Assembly: GCF_042649685.1 (NCBI RefSeq)
Contig: NZ_JBHRZT010000020.1
Location: 248,001-312,000 of the forward strand
Source of the DNA: Bacillus_BA songklensis
GTDB lineage: Bacteria > Bacillota > Bacilli > Bacillales > Bacillaceae_H
Length of the DNA stretch: 64,000 nt
Reading direction: 5' to 3'
Below the pieces are notes generated by a model. It saw only the letters and a list, made by a program, of their open reading frames with translations. It did no database searches and had not been told where the DNA came from. A program made the translations under genes and the position numbers. This document shows, in pieces, positions 43,060 through 51,849 of the stretch; the stretch's first letter is position 1; each line of letters opens with the position of its first letter.

Positions 43060-43611
43060 TTACTCCCCTACCGCACTTTTTAGTTGCAAATATTGTACGG
43101 CATATGCCGTTTTCGCATCATAAATTTGTTGATCTTGTATAAAAGCGAGCGCTTCTTCTAGAGTCACTTCCAGTACATCAATAAACTCATCTTCGTCAAG
43201 TTCCGCTTTTACTTCCATTTTTTCCAAGCCTGTTGCTACATATAGATGTACAAGCTCATCAGCAAATCCCGGTGATGTGTAGAATGAAATAAGATGGTCT
43301 AGAGAAGAACAAGTATATCCTGTTTCCTCTTCCAGCTCACGCTTTGCCGTCACCTCAGGCTTTTCTCCTTTTTCTAACTTTCCCGCTGGAATTTCAACCA
43401 ATATCCGTTCCATTGCTTTACGATATTGGCGCACCATTAAGATTTTATAGTCTTCTGTTAAGGCAATGATGGCCACAGCCCCCGGATGTTTGACAATTTC
43501 ACGTGTACTCGTTTTTCCGTTAGGCAGCAACACTTCCTCATGATATAAATTGATGACCCTTCCACTAAACAGCTTTTCAGATTTCAATGTTTTCTCATTT
43601 AAATGTTCCAT
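43060..43611 (-). CDS. nudF: ADP-ribose pyrophosphatase (Nudix)
   Basis: Nudix hydrolase of 183 residues that splits ADP-ribose to AMP and ribose-5-phosphate. The Nudix box is GKLEKGEKPEVTAKRELEEETGY with the REL-EE catalytic core, preceded by VAIIALTEDYKILMVRQYRKAMERILVEIPAG. The C-terminal swapped-dimer elements are of normal length. It is divergent from mciZ and directly followed by the truncated PHP gene. Confidence 0.95.
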   Translation of the reverse strand: MEHLNEKTLKSEKLFSGRVINLYHEEVLLPNGKTSTREIVKHPGAVAIIALTEDYKILMVRQYRKAMERILVEIPAGKLEKGEKPEVTAKRELEEETGYTCSSLDHLISFYTSPGFADELVHLYVATGLEKMEVKAELDEDEFIDVLEVTLEEALAFIQDQQIYDAKTAYAVQYLQLKSAVGE

Positions 43612-43681
43612 TCTTTACACCTCGTTCTAGCTTTTTCCTTACTTACATATATTCTAACATACCTAAAACAGGAGGAAGAAA

Positions 43682-43834
43682 ATGAAGGTATATATGATGG
43701 ATAATCGCATTATCCTTGTAGGAAAAGCATGGGAAATTCGAGCGAAGCTGCGTGAATATCAACAAAAGTATGACTCGGTCTCCAACTGGATCGAATCGCA
43801 TACTACTAACTCTCCTACCACAAAAAAGAGTTGA
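43682..43834 (+). CDS. mciZ: MciZ-like inhibitor of FtsZ
   Basis: Small protein of 50 residues. MKVYMMDNRIILVGKAWEIR and AKLREYQQKYDSVSNWI align without gaps to B. subtilis MciZ (MKVHRMPKGVVLVGKAWEIR...), the peptide that caps FtsZ filaments in the sporulating mother cell. The VGKAWEIRAKL core is identical. This version has about ten extra C-terminal residues (HTTNSPTTKKS), partly encoded by the terminator stem that follows. AGGAGG lies six bases before the ATG, and the position beside nudF is as in B. subtilis. Confidence 0.9.
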   Translation: MKVYMMDNRIILVGKAWEIRAKLREYQQKYDSVSNWIESHTTNSPTTKKS

Positions 43835-43862
43835 CCCGAAAATCCGCGGCCAACTCTTTTTC
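43823..43862 (+). terminator. Terminator overlapping the end of mciZ
   Basis: AAAAAAGAGTTG pairs with CAACTCTTTTT with an inner CGCGG loop; the upstream arm encodes the last residues and stop of mciZ. Confidence 0.85.
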
Positions 43863-44036
43863 TATTTTTAATGATGAATTCGACCGTTCGTCAGTTATGC
43901 TTATCATAAATTTTCGAATTACACAGCTGGTACCTTGACTAACTGGAACGATCTGTGGAATATTTTTCCCCTCTCTAAACTGAACCGTTCCACTATATCT
44001 GTTTCAATTCGCCAAATGAAACGGTTCCATGCGCGT

Positions 44037-44075
44037 GATTGACAAAAACGGTTTTTTTACCCGCTTTTGTCAATC
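44037..44075 (-). terminator. Terminator of the nicotinamidase-like gene
   Basis: GATTGACAAAAACGG pairs with CGCTTTTGTCAATC around a T-rich loop, directly after the stop codon at 44076. Between 43862 and 44036 no gene is seen; a GAACCGTT/AACGGTTC repeat lies at 43981-44027. Confidence 0.75.
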
Positions 44076-44615
44076 TCATATGATGGTAGTCTTAAAAATC
44101 GTTTTCATATGTTCAATAAACGTATCCTGTTGTTCAGTAAAAGTGGCCATTTTGTCGCGATGAGCCACCGTTTCATATCCTCTTGCATAAGCCCCATAAG
44201 CGGTAAGGAAGTTGCAGATATCGGTACATACTCCAGCTAAATGCACTTTCGTCACCCCTCTTTTTTTCAACTCTTCATCAAGTTCAGTTCGGAAAAAGGC
44301 ATCGTATTCAGGCTTTGCGATGTAAATGACATTGGGATGATCTTGATGTTCTTCATACCATGATTGAAGGTCCCCAAACAATTGCTGTCCCCATGTCCCC
44401 TTTACGTTGTGCGGCGGCCAAAGCTCAAAGTGGGCATCATTTTCCTCATGCGCATCCATACATATTGCTACCACTTGATGTTTCGCCAAACATTCATTGG
44501 CAAATTCCAAAATAGCAGGAACAATGTCTTGTGCTTTTTTTCCGACAGTCAAATTGCCATTATCGGCGACGAAATCATTGCTCATATCAATAATTAATAA
44601 AGCTTCTTTTCCCAT
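44076..44615 (-). CDS. pncA: Isochorismatase-family cysteine hydrolase, probable nicotinamidase
   Basis: Cysteine hydrolase of 179 residues. The catalytic triad positions of the family are visible: Asp10 in LLIIDMSNDF, Lys in IAKPEYDAFF and the nucleophile Cys in LAGVCTDICNFLTA. The cis-peptide and metal-site segments (MDAHEENDAHFELWPPHN) resemble nicotinamidases such as B. subtilis PncA (YueJ), which convert nicotinamide to nicotinate for NAD salvage. Another small amide or isochorismate-like substrate cannot be excluded. Confidence 0.82.
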   Translation of the reverse strand: MGKEALLIIDMSNDFVADNGNLTVGKKAQDIVPAILEFANECLAKHQVVAICMDAHEENDAHFELWPPHNVKGTWGQQLFGDLQSWYEEHQDHPNVIYIAKPEYDAFFRTELDEELKKRGVTKVHLAGVCTDICNFLTAYGAYARGYETVAHRDKMATFTEQQDTFIEHMKTIFKTTII

Positions 44616-44763
44616 CTAGTTTACCCTCTTTCTTCATCTTATTTTTCAACAAACGGTCCAACATATTGTTAAATAAATTAAGAATTTTCTATAAATCATC
44701 TTATTTGAGTTACGTTATGATTTCAAGCTACAATAATATAGAAAAAAAAACGGAGGTTTACTT

Positions 44764-45684
44764 ATGAAAAAAAACCGATTAGGTAAATCTGATTTGCATG
44801 TCAGTGCGATGGGACTTGGCTGTATGTCCCTTGGTACCGATAAAGAAAAAGCCAAAGCCATTATAGATCGGGCCCTTGATTTAGGGATCAATTATTTAGA
44901 CACAGCTGACTTGTATGATTTTGGCTTAAACGAAGAGATTGTAGGGGAAGCAGTCAAAGCAAAGAGACAAGATATCATCATCGCAACAAAGGTCGGCAAT
45001 CGCCGGGAGAAAGGAACAGAAGGCTGGAGCTGGGATCCATCAAAAGCATACATAAAAGAACAGGTTAAAAACAGCTTACGCCGATTGCAAACAGATTATA
45101 TTGATTTATATCAGTTGCATGGAGGTACAATCGAAGACAATATTGATGAAACGATTGAAGCGTTTGAAGAATTGAAACGAGAAGGGGCCATACGTTATTA
45201 TGGGATTTCTTCTATCCGCCCAAATGTCATTCGGGAATACGTCAAGAAATCTTCCATTATCAGTGTCATGATGCAATACAGCATTCTAGACCGCCGTCCG
45301 GAAGAGGAAGTGATGTCGCTGCTGGAAAATAATGGGATTAGTATCATTGCCAGGGGCCCGCTTGCAAAAGGGCTGCTGACAGATCAAGGGATGGAAAAGC
45401 TAGAGGAGAAATTCTCGAATAAGGGCTATTTAGATTATTCACATGAGGAACTTCGCACTCTCATCCCTCAATTACAACAACTTCGCCCGCCGCATACTTT
45501 AAACGAAACAGCCATTCAATACTGTTTGTACTCCCCTGCAGTAGCAGCTGTCATCCCAGGGGCAAGCAGTATCGATCAACTGGAGGAGAATGTAAAATCA
45601 ATAAACTCCCCTTCTTTATCAGAAGAGGAAGTTTACCAAATTCAACAATTATCCAAAGCGAATCAATACGATGTACATCGTTAA
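44764..45684 (+). CDS. yqkF: Aldo/keto reductase
   Basis: NADPH-dependent aldo/keto reductase of 306 residues, equal in length to B. subtilis YqkF, which lies in the same neighbourhood. The family tetrad is present: Asp in NYLDTADLYDFG, Tyr following it, Lys in IIATKVGNR, and His in LYQLHGGT. The cofactor-binding C-terminal PGASSIDQLEENVKSI is typical. The physiological substrate is unknown. ACGGAGG precedes the ATG. Confidence 0.9.
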   Translation: MKKNRLGKSDLHVSAMGLGCMSLGTDKEKAKAIIDRALDLGINYLDTADLYDFGLNEEIVGEAVKAKRQDIIIATKVGNRREKGTEGWSWDPSKAYIKEQVKNSLRRLQTDYIDLYQLHGGTIEDNIDETIEAFEELKREGAIRYYGISSIRPNVIREYVKKSSIISVMMQYSILDRRPEEEVMSLLENNGISIIARGPLAKGLLTDQGMEKLEEKFSNKGYLDYSHEELRTLIPQLQQLRPPHTLNETAIQYCLYSPAVAAVIPGASSIDQLEENVKSINSPSLSEEEVYQIQQLSKANQYDVHR

Positions 45685-45687
45685 ACG

Positions 45688-45726
45688 TAAATAAACACGC
45701 GGGTCTATGCCCCCGTGTTTATTTAA
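45688..45726. terminator. Bidirectional terminator between yqkF and yqkE
   Basis: AAATAAACACG pairs with CGTGTTTATTT, with CGGG/CCCC at the loop base; it overlaps the yqkE stop codon and serves both converging genes. Confidence 0.85.
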
Positions 45727-45976
45727 AGTTACTCCATTTCAATTCACTTTCATTCAAGAGTTCTTCAAACGACTTGTTTTTTTCTTGCTGTCTGCGCAAT
45801 TCACGCTGCTTTTTCAGTTCTTCTTCTTTTCTCTTTTCTTCCCCTGCTTCCAACAGCTGCTTTTTTTGCCTTAGCTGTTCTAAAACCGAGCCGTTTAGCT
45901 GATCTCTTAAACTTACTTTTTCATCCTTTGAATAGGAAGGTGTTTGTTGCTTTGATTGTCTTGCTTTTTTTGCCAT
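45719..45976 (-). CDS. yqkE: YqkE-like small charged protein
   Basis: Protein of 85 residues of the DUF3886 type. It is extremely rich in Lys, Glu and Gln and likely forms one long coiled helix (about 15-75, LRQKKQLLEAGEEKRKEEEL). The N-terminus MAKKARQSKQ is typical of the family. Function is unknown. AGGCGGAGG lies before the ATG. It is monocistronic between two terminators or promoter gaps. Confidence 0.85.
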   Translation of the reverse strand: MAKKARQSKQQTPSYSKDEKVSLRDQLNGSVLEQLRQKKQLLEAGEEKRKEEELKKQRELRRQQEKNKSFEELLNESELKWSNFK

Positions 45977-46022
45977 CCCAAACCTCCGCCTAGCGTTTTA
46001 AACGTATTATATCACAGCGGAA

Positions 46023-46691
46023 TCAATATGCATCTAATTTAGCATTTTCATCTACAATTAATGTTGGCTCTGTGGAGGCAACCACGTCTTCCACCGTGTA
46101 TCCAGATGCAACCTCCACTAATTTCAATCCATTAGCCGTCACATCGATTACGGCACGATCCGTGATAATGCGGTTAACAACTCCCTGTCCTGTTAACGGA
46201 AGAGAACACTCCTTTAGGATTTTCGGTTCCCCTTTTCTGTTTACATGCTCCATGATAACAATGATTCTTTTCGCACCATGAACAAGGTCCATCGCGCCGC
46301 CCATACCTTTGATCATTTTACCCGGAATCATCCAATTCGCTAAATCACCTTTTTCGGATACTTCCATACCGCCTAAGATTGCAATGTCGATATGACCCCC
46401 GCGAATCATGGCAAATGATTCAGCACTGTCAAAGAAAGCAGCGCCAGGGATTGCCGTCACTGTTTCTTTTCCCGCGTTAATTAAGTCAGCATCCACTGCC
46501 TCCTTTGTCGGATACGGCCCGATGCCAAGCAAACCGTTTTCAGACTGCAAAACAACTTGTTTATCGCTGGAAATATAGTTCGCTACTAATGTTGGGATAC
46601 CAATGCCAAGATTCACATAAAAGCCGTCTAAAATTTCTTTTTCGGCTCGTTTTGCGATTTTCTCCCGTACATTTACGCCATTTTCGATCAT
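46023..46691 (-). CDS. scoB: 3-oxoacid CoA-transferase subunit B
   Basis: Beta subunit (222 residues) of a family I CoA transferase that moves CoA between succinyl-CoA or acetyl-CoA and acetoacetate. The catalytic glutamate lies in LQSENGLLGIGPYP. The protein begins VREKIAKRAEKEILDGFYVNLGIGIPTLVANYI, typical of ScoB/AtoA. It follows the alpha subunit after 17 bp and precedes no further gene. Confidence 0.93.
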   Translation of the reverse strand: MIENGVNVREKIAKRAEKEILDGFYVNLGIGIPTLVANYISSDKQVVLQSENGLLGIGPYPTKEAVDADLINAGKETVTAIPGAAFFDSAESFAMIRGGHIDIAILGGMEVSEKGDLANWMIPGKMIKGMGGAMDLVHGAKRIIVIMEHVNRKGEPKILKECSLPLTGQGVVNRIITDRAVIDVTANGLKLVEVASGYTVEDVVASTEPTLIVDENAKLDAY

Positions 46692-46708
46692 TTTACTCTC
46701 CCCTTCTC

Positions 46709-47398
46709 CTAGTTTTGTACCGTTAAACGTTCAATGCGTTTTTCTTGAGTTCCTACAATCAATGATTGAACATAAATGCTCGGTGTGTGGATCATGTTCG
46801 GATCAAGCTCGCCAATTTCATAAATCTCTTCCACTTCAGCGATCGTTACTTTTCCTGCCGCAGCAATCATCGGGCTAAAATTGCGGGCCGTTTTGTTATA
46901 AATCAAGTTCCCCATACGATCTGCTTTCCAAGCACGCACTAAGCTGAAATCTGCCGTTAACGCTTCTTCCAAAATGTATTCCTTGCCGTCAAATACTCTT
47001 TTCTCTTTCCCCATCGCAACAGGTGTCCCTACTCCAGCCGGTGTATAAAAAGCCGGGATTCCCGCACCGCCTGCACGAATTTTTTCTGCTAATGTTCCCT
47101 GTGGAACAAGTTCTACTTCAATCTCCCCCGAAAGAACTTGTCTTTCAAACTCTTTATTTTCACCAACATATGAACCAATCATTTTTTTGATCTGTTTATT
47201 CTTTAACAATAATCCAAGACCCCAATCATCTACACCACAGTTGTTTGAAATAACGGTTAAATCTTTTACCCCCGTTTCCACTAAGGCTAAAATCAAGTTC
47301 TCCGGAATTCCGCATAAACCGAACCCCCCCACCATCAATGTTGCGCCGTCGTGAATATCTTTTACTGCTTCTACAAAAGACGTATGTATTTTCTTCAT
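46709..47398 (-). CDS. scoA: 3-oxoacid CoA-transferase subunit A
   Basis: Alpha subunit (229 residues) pairing with the gene at 46023. The CoA-binding glycine motif GGFGLCGIPENLI (about 23-35) and NNCGVDDWGLG and GGAGIPAFYTPAGVGT segments are family hallmarks. Together with the thiolase upstream it allows acetoacetate to be converted to two acetyl-CoA. AGGAGGGGAAAACG precedes the ATG. Confidence 0.93.
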   Translation of the reverse strand: MKKIHTSFVEAVKDIHDGATLMVGGFGLCGIPENLILALVETGVKDLTVISNNCGVDDWGLGLLLKNKQIKKMIGSYVGENKEFERQVLSGEIEVELVPQGTLAEKIRAGGAGIPAFYTPAGVGTPVAMGKEKRVFDGKEYILEEALTADFSLVRAWKADRMGNLIYNKTARNFSPMIAAAGKVTIAEVEEIYEIGELDPNMIHTPSIYVQSLIVGTQEKRIERLTVQN

Positions 47399-47558
47399 CG
47401 TTTTCCCCTCCTGTTTGTAACCGCTTTCTATTTAAGTTATATTTTATCATTTTCTTTTTTAGACATGACGAGGCCATAATTCCTCAGGTTCTAGAAGAGA
47501 ATTCTAGCTTCTTGTCTAAAGAATTATGGCTCGCATGTTGGTTTATTCGAATAAGTAA

Positions 47559-48746
47559 TTAAACGCGTTCTACGATTGTAGCAACTCCCTGGCCGCCGCC
47601 GATACATAACGTAGCTAAGCCTAAAGAAGACTCACGTTTTAACATTTCGTGAATTAATGTCACTAAAATACGCGTTCCGCTTGCACCAATCGGATGTCCA
47701 AGGGCAATGGCACCGCCGTTTACATTTAATTTTTCTTTATTGAAATGAAGCTCGCGATCTACTGCAATGGATTGTGCAGCAAATGCTTCGTTTGCTTCAA
47801 CTAAATCGATATCTTCTAAACTAACAGCCGCTTTTTCAAGTGCTTTTTTCACAGAATCGACCGGTCCGATACCCATAATGCTTGGGTCTACTCCTGCGTT
47901 TGCATTTGCACGAATGCGCACTAATGGTTTAATGCCTAACTCTTCTGCTTTTTGACGGCTCATTACTACAACAGCTGCCGCACCGTCGTTAATACCAGAT
48001 GCGTTACCTGCTGTAACGGATCCATCCTTTTTGAATGCTGGACGGAGCTTTCCTAATCCTTCAGCTGTCGTACCTGCACGTGGGAATTCGTCTTTGTCAA
48101 ATACCGTTACTTGACCTTTTCTTCCAGGTACTTCCACAGGAACAATCTCATCTTTGAAACGGCCTGACTCAATCGCCGCTTCTGCTTTTTGCTGGCTCGC
48201 TGCAGCAAACTCATCTTGTTCTTCTCTTGAAATGCTATATTTATCACATAAGTTTTCAGCTGTAATTCCCATGTGATAATCGTTAAATGCACACCATAAT
48301 CCATCTTGGATCATGCTGTCAATGATCTTTTGGTCGCCCATTTTAAAACCATTGCGTGCTCCTTTTAAAAGATACGGAGCTTGGCTCATATTCTCCATTC
48401 CACCCGCAACGATTACGTCAGCGTCTCCAGCAAGGATTGCCTGTGTAGCTAAATGAACAGCTTTCAAGCCTGATCCACATACCTTGTTAATAGTCAATGC
48501 TGGAACTTCTTGAGGTAAACCTGCTGAAATCGCAGCTTGGCGAGCCGGATTTTGTCCTAACCCAGCTTGTAAGACGTTACCCATAATGACTTCATCTACG
48601 TCGCTTGCTTGTACTCCTGCTTTTTCTAATGCTTGTTTAATGACTACCCCACCTAGTGTAGATGCGGATACATTTTGTAAGCCTCCCCCGAAACTACCAA
48701 TCGCAGTTCTTACAGCACTTACAATTACTACTTCTGTTTGACTCAT
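47559..48746 (-). CDS. Acetyl-CoA C-acetyltransferase (thiolase)
   Basis: Thiolase of 395 residues that cleaves acetoacetyl-CoA or makes it from two acetyl-CoA. The acyl-accepting Cys90 lies in INKVCGSGLKAVHL, the His in NVNGGAIALGHPIGASGTR and the second Cys in LATLCIGGGQG. It is upstream of the CoA transferase genes on the same strand, with a 160-bp gap, and divergent from HMG-CoA lyase, suggesting joint use in ketone body or leucine breakdown. MmgA, ThlA and AtoB cannot be told apart here. Confidence 0.93.
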   Translation of the reverse strand: MSQTEVVIVSAVRTAIGSFGGGLQNVSASTLGGVVIKQALEKAGVQASDVDEVIMGNVLQAGLGQNPARQAAISAGLPQEVPALTINKVCGSGLKAVHLATQAILAGDADVIVAGGMENMSQAPYLLKGARNGFKMGDQKIIDSMIQDGLWCAFNDYHMGITAENLCDKYSISREEQDEFAAASQQKAEAAIESGRFKDEIVPVEVPGRKGQVTVFDKDEFPRAGTTAEGLGKLRPAFKKDGSVTAGNASGINDGAAAVVVMSRQKAEELGIKPLVRIRANANAGVDPSIMGIGPVDSVKKALEKAAVSLEDIDLVEANEAFAAQSIAVDRELHFNKEKLNVNGGAIALGHPIGASGTRILVTLIHEMLKRESSLGLATLCIGGGQGVATIVERV

Positions 48747-48958
48747 GACGCAGCCTCCTCTGACTGAATTAATTCTGTACGTATAAACTTATTCGTCAAT
48801 ATTTTTAAAATTCCTCTTATTTTCTCAAAAAAATTTTTTATTGAATTTACAAAAAACTCTACTACACTTAAAAGTGAATAATAGGTTTTGTTTCCACTTC
48901 ATTCCGCTTTCCATCATCCATGATAAACAGGGCCGAATACTGATATAAGGGGGAAAAG

Positions 48959-49858
48959 ATGATGCCATCTGAATTCGCTGCCATTATTGAAGTAGGAGCA
49001 AGAGACGGGCTGCAAAACGAAAAGCAGTTCGTCCCGACAGAGGCTAAAATTCGATTCATTCAGCTTCTCAAGGAAGCAGGCTTTAAAGAAATGGAACTGA
49101 CTTCATTCGTCTCAGCAAAATGGGTACCGCAAATGCAAGACGCCAAAGAGATTGTAAAAGCTTTCTCTGATGACAAAAGAAATATCGTTCTCACACCGAA
49201 TGAAAAAGGGATGATGGCAGCAAGAGAACTGAACTGTGAAGCAATGGCCGTATTTGTCGGGGTCAGCAACACATTCAATCAAAAAAACATCAATAAAACA
49301 ACAACAGAAAGTGTAGAACAATTAAGACCTCTCATCTTAAAACAAAAACAAGATGATTTATTTATTCGCGCATGCATTTCCACTTCCTTTTATTGTCCAT
49401 ATGAAGGAAAAATAGACGAAAAAGATACAATTGCCCTTTGTGAACAATTTGTAGAAGCAGGTGTCGATGAGCTGAGTGTGGCTGATACGATCGGCATGGC
49501 TAATCCAAGGGAAGTATACTCCCTCTTTACAAAATTAAAAGATGCCTTTCCTCACATTTTACTTACTGCCCATTTTCATGATACAAGAGGGATGGCTTTG
49601 GCTAACATTTATGCCGCATTGGAAGCGGAAGTTTATCGGTTTGATTCATCAGCAGGCGGCCTTGGCGGGTGCCCATTTGCAAAAGGGGCAACTGGAAATG
49701 TGGCAACCGAAGACGTTATTTTCATGCTTCACCAAATGGGAGTGGAAACTGGAATTAACCTGGATAAAGTAGTGGAAGCCGTTACCTTTATTGAACCCTA
49801 TATATCAAGAAAGATTGAAAGCAAATACTTCAATTTGAAAGCGTTTACTAAAATTTAA
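48959..49858 (+). CDS. yngG: Hydroxymethylglutaryl-CoA lyase
   Basis: TIM-barrel lyase of 299 residues that splits HMG-CoA to acetoacetate and acetyl-CoA, last step of leucine breakdown. Motifs: VGARDGLQNEKQ near the N-terminus with the catalytic Asp, the metal-binding HFHDTRGMALAN, and the signature loop GGLGGCPFAKGATGNVATEDV with the active-site Cys. AAGGGGGA precedes the ATG. The neighbouring divergent thiolase and CoA transferase would use the acetoacetate produced. No acyl-CoA carboxylase genes are nearby. Confidence 0.93.
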   Translation: MMPSEFAAIIEVGARDGLQNEKQFVPTEAKIRFIQLLKEAGFKEMELTSFVSAKWVPQMQDAKEIVKAFSDDKRNIVLTPNEKGMMAARELNCEAMAVFVGVSNTFNQKNINKTTTESVEQLRPLILKQKQDDLFIRACISTSFYCPYEGKIDEKDTIALCEQFVEAGVDELSVADTIGMANPREVYSLFTKLKDAFPHILLTAHFHDTRGMALANIYAALEAEVYRFDSSAGGLGGCPFAKGATGNVATEDVIFMLHQMGVETGINLDKVVEAVTFIEPYISRKIESKYFNLKAFTKI

Positions 49859-49946
49859 GGATTATCATGAATGTTCCTCATTCCCTCTTTTAAAAAAACA
49901 CATGATAAACTATATACACGATACTTAAAGAGAAGGAGCGGCATTC

Positions 49947-50879
49947 ATGAAAAAATGGCTCGTTATATTTGGAACTATCATTGCCTATATTGTCACCGTA
50001 GGGATTTTCTTTACAAATAAGGTTATGTATATCCGAAAAAAAACAGATGAAGAATTGCTGGACCGTGAAGTAAAGGAAGGTTTTTACGTAGAAGAGGCGT
50101 ACCGGGCGTTAAAGAAAGAATCTTTTTCCGTTCCGTCCCCATTCGGATATATATTAAAGGGAACGGTAATCGAACAGCATGACACGAATAAGTTCATTAT
50201 CTTTTGTCACGGTGTTACTGTACATTCCATCACCTCCATTAAATACATGAACATTTTCTTAGACAGAGGATGGAATGTCATTTTATATGATCATCGCAGA
50301 CATGGTCAGTCAGAAGGAAACACAACAAGCTATGGCCATTATGAGAAATTTGATCTAAAGGCCATTATAGACTGGACAAAAGAGCGTTTTGGACAGGATA
50401 TCGTTCTCGGTATTCACGGGGAGTCAATGGGAGCCGCTACCACTCTTCTCTATGCAGGAATGGTAGAAGACGGAGCCAATTTTTATATAGTAGACTGCCC
50501 ATTCTCTGATTTCGAAGAGCAACTGACCTATCGCCTGAAGGAAGAGTTCCATTTACCGCGTCAGGCTGTCTTGCCTATCGCCAATATCTTCCTAAAAATT
50601 CGAGACGGGTATTCTCTTAAAGAAGTATCCCCTATACGATTCGTGCAGAACATTCAAAACCCCATTTTATTCATCCACAGTGCTCAAGATGATTATATTT
50701 TGCCGAGCATGACCATGGAATTGTATGAAAAGAAACAGGGACCTAAACAGCTTTATTACGCACCTTTTGGCACGCATGCACGATCATATGCGGAAAATCG
50801 CTTTGACTATGAAAAAGCGGTAGATAACTTTTTGGAGAAATTCGGGATTGAACAAAAGAGGATGACTCAAAAGGTATAA
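49947..50879 (+). CDS. yqkD: Alpha/beta hydrolase YqkD-like, with repeat-derived C-terminus
   Basis: Membrane-anchored hydrolase of 310 residues. One N-terminal helix (about 3-24) is followed by an alpha/beta fold with the nucleophile Ser in GIHGESMGAATTLLYAG, Asp in FIHSAQDDYILP and His near GTHARSYAENR. The name follows B. subtilis YqkD in this neighbourhood; the substrate is unknown. The last residues KRMTQKV and the stop lie inside a partial copy of repeat family 1, so the natural C-terminus may have been altered. GAGAAGGAGCGG precedes the ATG. Confidence 0.87.
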   Translation: MKKWLVIFGTIIAYIVTVGIFFTNKVMYIRKKTDEELLDREVKEGFYVEEAYRALKKESFSVPSPFGYILKGTVIEQHDTNKFIIFCHGVTVHSITSIKYMNIFLDRGWNVILYDHRRHGQSEGNTTSYGHYEKFDLKAIIDWTKERFGQDIVLGIHGESMGAATTLLYAGMVEDGANFYIVDCPFSDFEEQLTYRLKEEFHLPRQAVLPIANIFLKIRDGYSLKEVSPIRFVQNIQNPILFIHSAQDDYILPSMTMELYEKKQGPKQLYYAPFGTHARSYAENRFDYEKAVDNFLEKFGIEQKRMTQKV

Positions 50880-50904
50880 ACAACATACCTTTTGAGTCAT
50901 CCTC
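50854..50904. repeat. Repeat family 1, copy F (terminator hairpin only)
   Basis: AAAAGAGGATGACTCAAAAG and its complement ending in GAGTCATCCTC form a 21-bp stem identical in sequence type to the family 1 terminator. No large hairpin accompanies it. It ends both yqkD and the convergent yqkB. Confidence 0.85.
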
Positions 50905-50912
50905 CCCCTTTA

Positions 50913-51245
50913 CTAAGAATGATCTACAAGCGACATACGCGGGTTTAAGATTTGGCCTGGGCTTTTTAGCATAAAGGAATTAGCTGTTTCTACAAAATCG
51001 ATGGTCATTTCTTCATCAAAGAAGACTTGTTTGGTCTTTTCCATTAAGATAGGTTGGTAGTTTGTTGAAATTTCGATGTCTCCTTCCTCTTTTTCGCTTA
51101 CGAACCAAAGGGCGGATACACCACTTACAACACATCCGCATCCATCCGTATCGTATTTCAGCTTCAGCATCGCTCCGCTGGTTTTGGCTAATTTCGTTTG
51201 AATCTTTTCTGCCGCTCTATCTGTAAACGTAATGTTCATCCTCAT
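50913..51245 (-). CDS. yqkB: YqkB-like iron-sulfur cluster assembly family protein
   Basis: HesB/IscA-fold protein of about 108-110 residues (Fe-S biosynthesis domain). MNITFTDRAAEKIQTKL and LKYDTDGCGCVVSGVSALW are visible, with a Cys-Gly-Cys pair but without the complete three-Cys set of IscA. The family role is unproven. The first ATG (51245) and one two codons later (51239) both fit the AAAGGA site. It converges on yqkD, as in B. subtilis. Confidence 0.85.
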   Translation of the reverse strand: MRMNITFTDRAAEKIQTKLAKTSGAMLKLKYDTDGCGCVVSGVSALWFVSEKEEGDIEISTNYQPILMEKTKQVFFDEEMTIDFVETANSFMLKSPGQILNPRMSLVDHS

Positions 51246-51397
51246 ATGTCCTTTCTATTACGGGTATTATATATTCAATATAGAACAGTATAATATATCT
51301 TTTTTATTTCAGCCATGATCCTCCCTTAGTTGATTATTAGCTCGTTTCCATTTACCATTAAAACATTATCTGTATTTTTCCAAAGGAGGAAACAAAT

Positions 51398-51613
51398 ATG
51401 TCGAAAGTCCAAATTAAAGTGATGGATAATGGGCCTTTACGTGTAACAGGGGAAGTAGAAGTCATAGATGCAGATGGCAATAAATTTGAAACAAAACAAG
51501 CATTCTCTCTTTGCCGATGTGGGATGTCCCAAAACCTGCCGTTCTGCGATGGTACTCATAAAGGACAATTTGAATCATGTGTTCGTGCTAAAAAAGTACT
51601 GGACGAAGAATAA
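51398..51613 (+). CDS. CDGSH-type iron-sulfur protein
   Basis: Protein of 71 residues with the CDGSH zinc-finger-like motif LCRCGMSQNLPFCDGTHKG, where three Cys and one His normally bind a labile 2Fe-2S cluster. Bacterial members are soluble redox or cluster-transfer proteins. AAAGGAGG lies nine bases before the ATG. It is placed between yqkB and a YqzH-like gene, suggesting some link with cluster handling, but that is only context. Confidence 0.92.
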   Translation: MSKVQIKVMDNGPLRVTGEVEVIDADGNKFETKQAFSLCRCGMSQNLPFCDGTHKGQFESCVRAKKVLDEE

Positions 51614-51639
51614 GACTGCTGAATATACAGGCTCTTATT

Positions 51640-51849
51640 ATGGAAAAAAAGCTGATCTACAAAATGATTCGAAATTGCTTTATTCAATATAATCATTTGT
51701 CAGAATCCATTCCTTTGTCAGAAAAAGACTATGAAGATTTATATGCAAAAATTAATAAGCGATCCGCTCAAGAACCGGATTCGGACTTGCATGAAATCGT
51801 CCAGGACATCGTTTATGACTATTTAACAGAAGAAGGCTCTCCCTGGTAA
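51640..51849 (+). CDS. yqzH: YqzH-like small protein
   Basis: Protein of 69 residues, acidic and helical (KKLIYKMIRNCFIQYNHL; DSDLHEIVQDIVYDYLTEE). It resembles the small YqzH protein known from Bacillus near yqjM and rnz; the assignment is from memory. The ribosome binding site is weak (CAGG). Function unknown. It converges on the SDR gene, and its last codons form the terminator stem. Confidence 0.65.
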   Translation: MEKKLIYKMIRNCFIQYNHLSESIPLSEKDYEDLYAKINKRSAQEPDSDLHEIVQDIVYDYLTEEGSPW

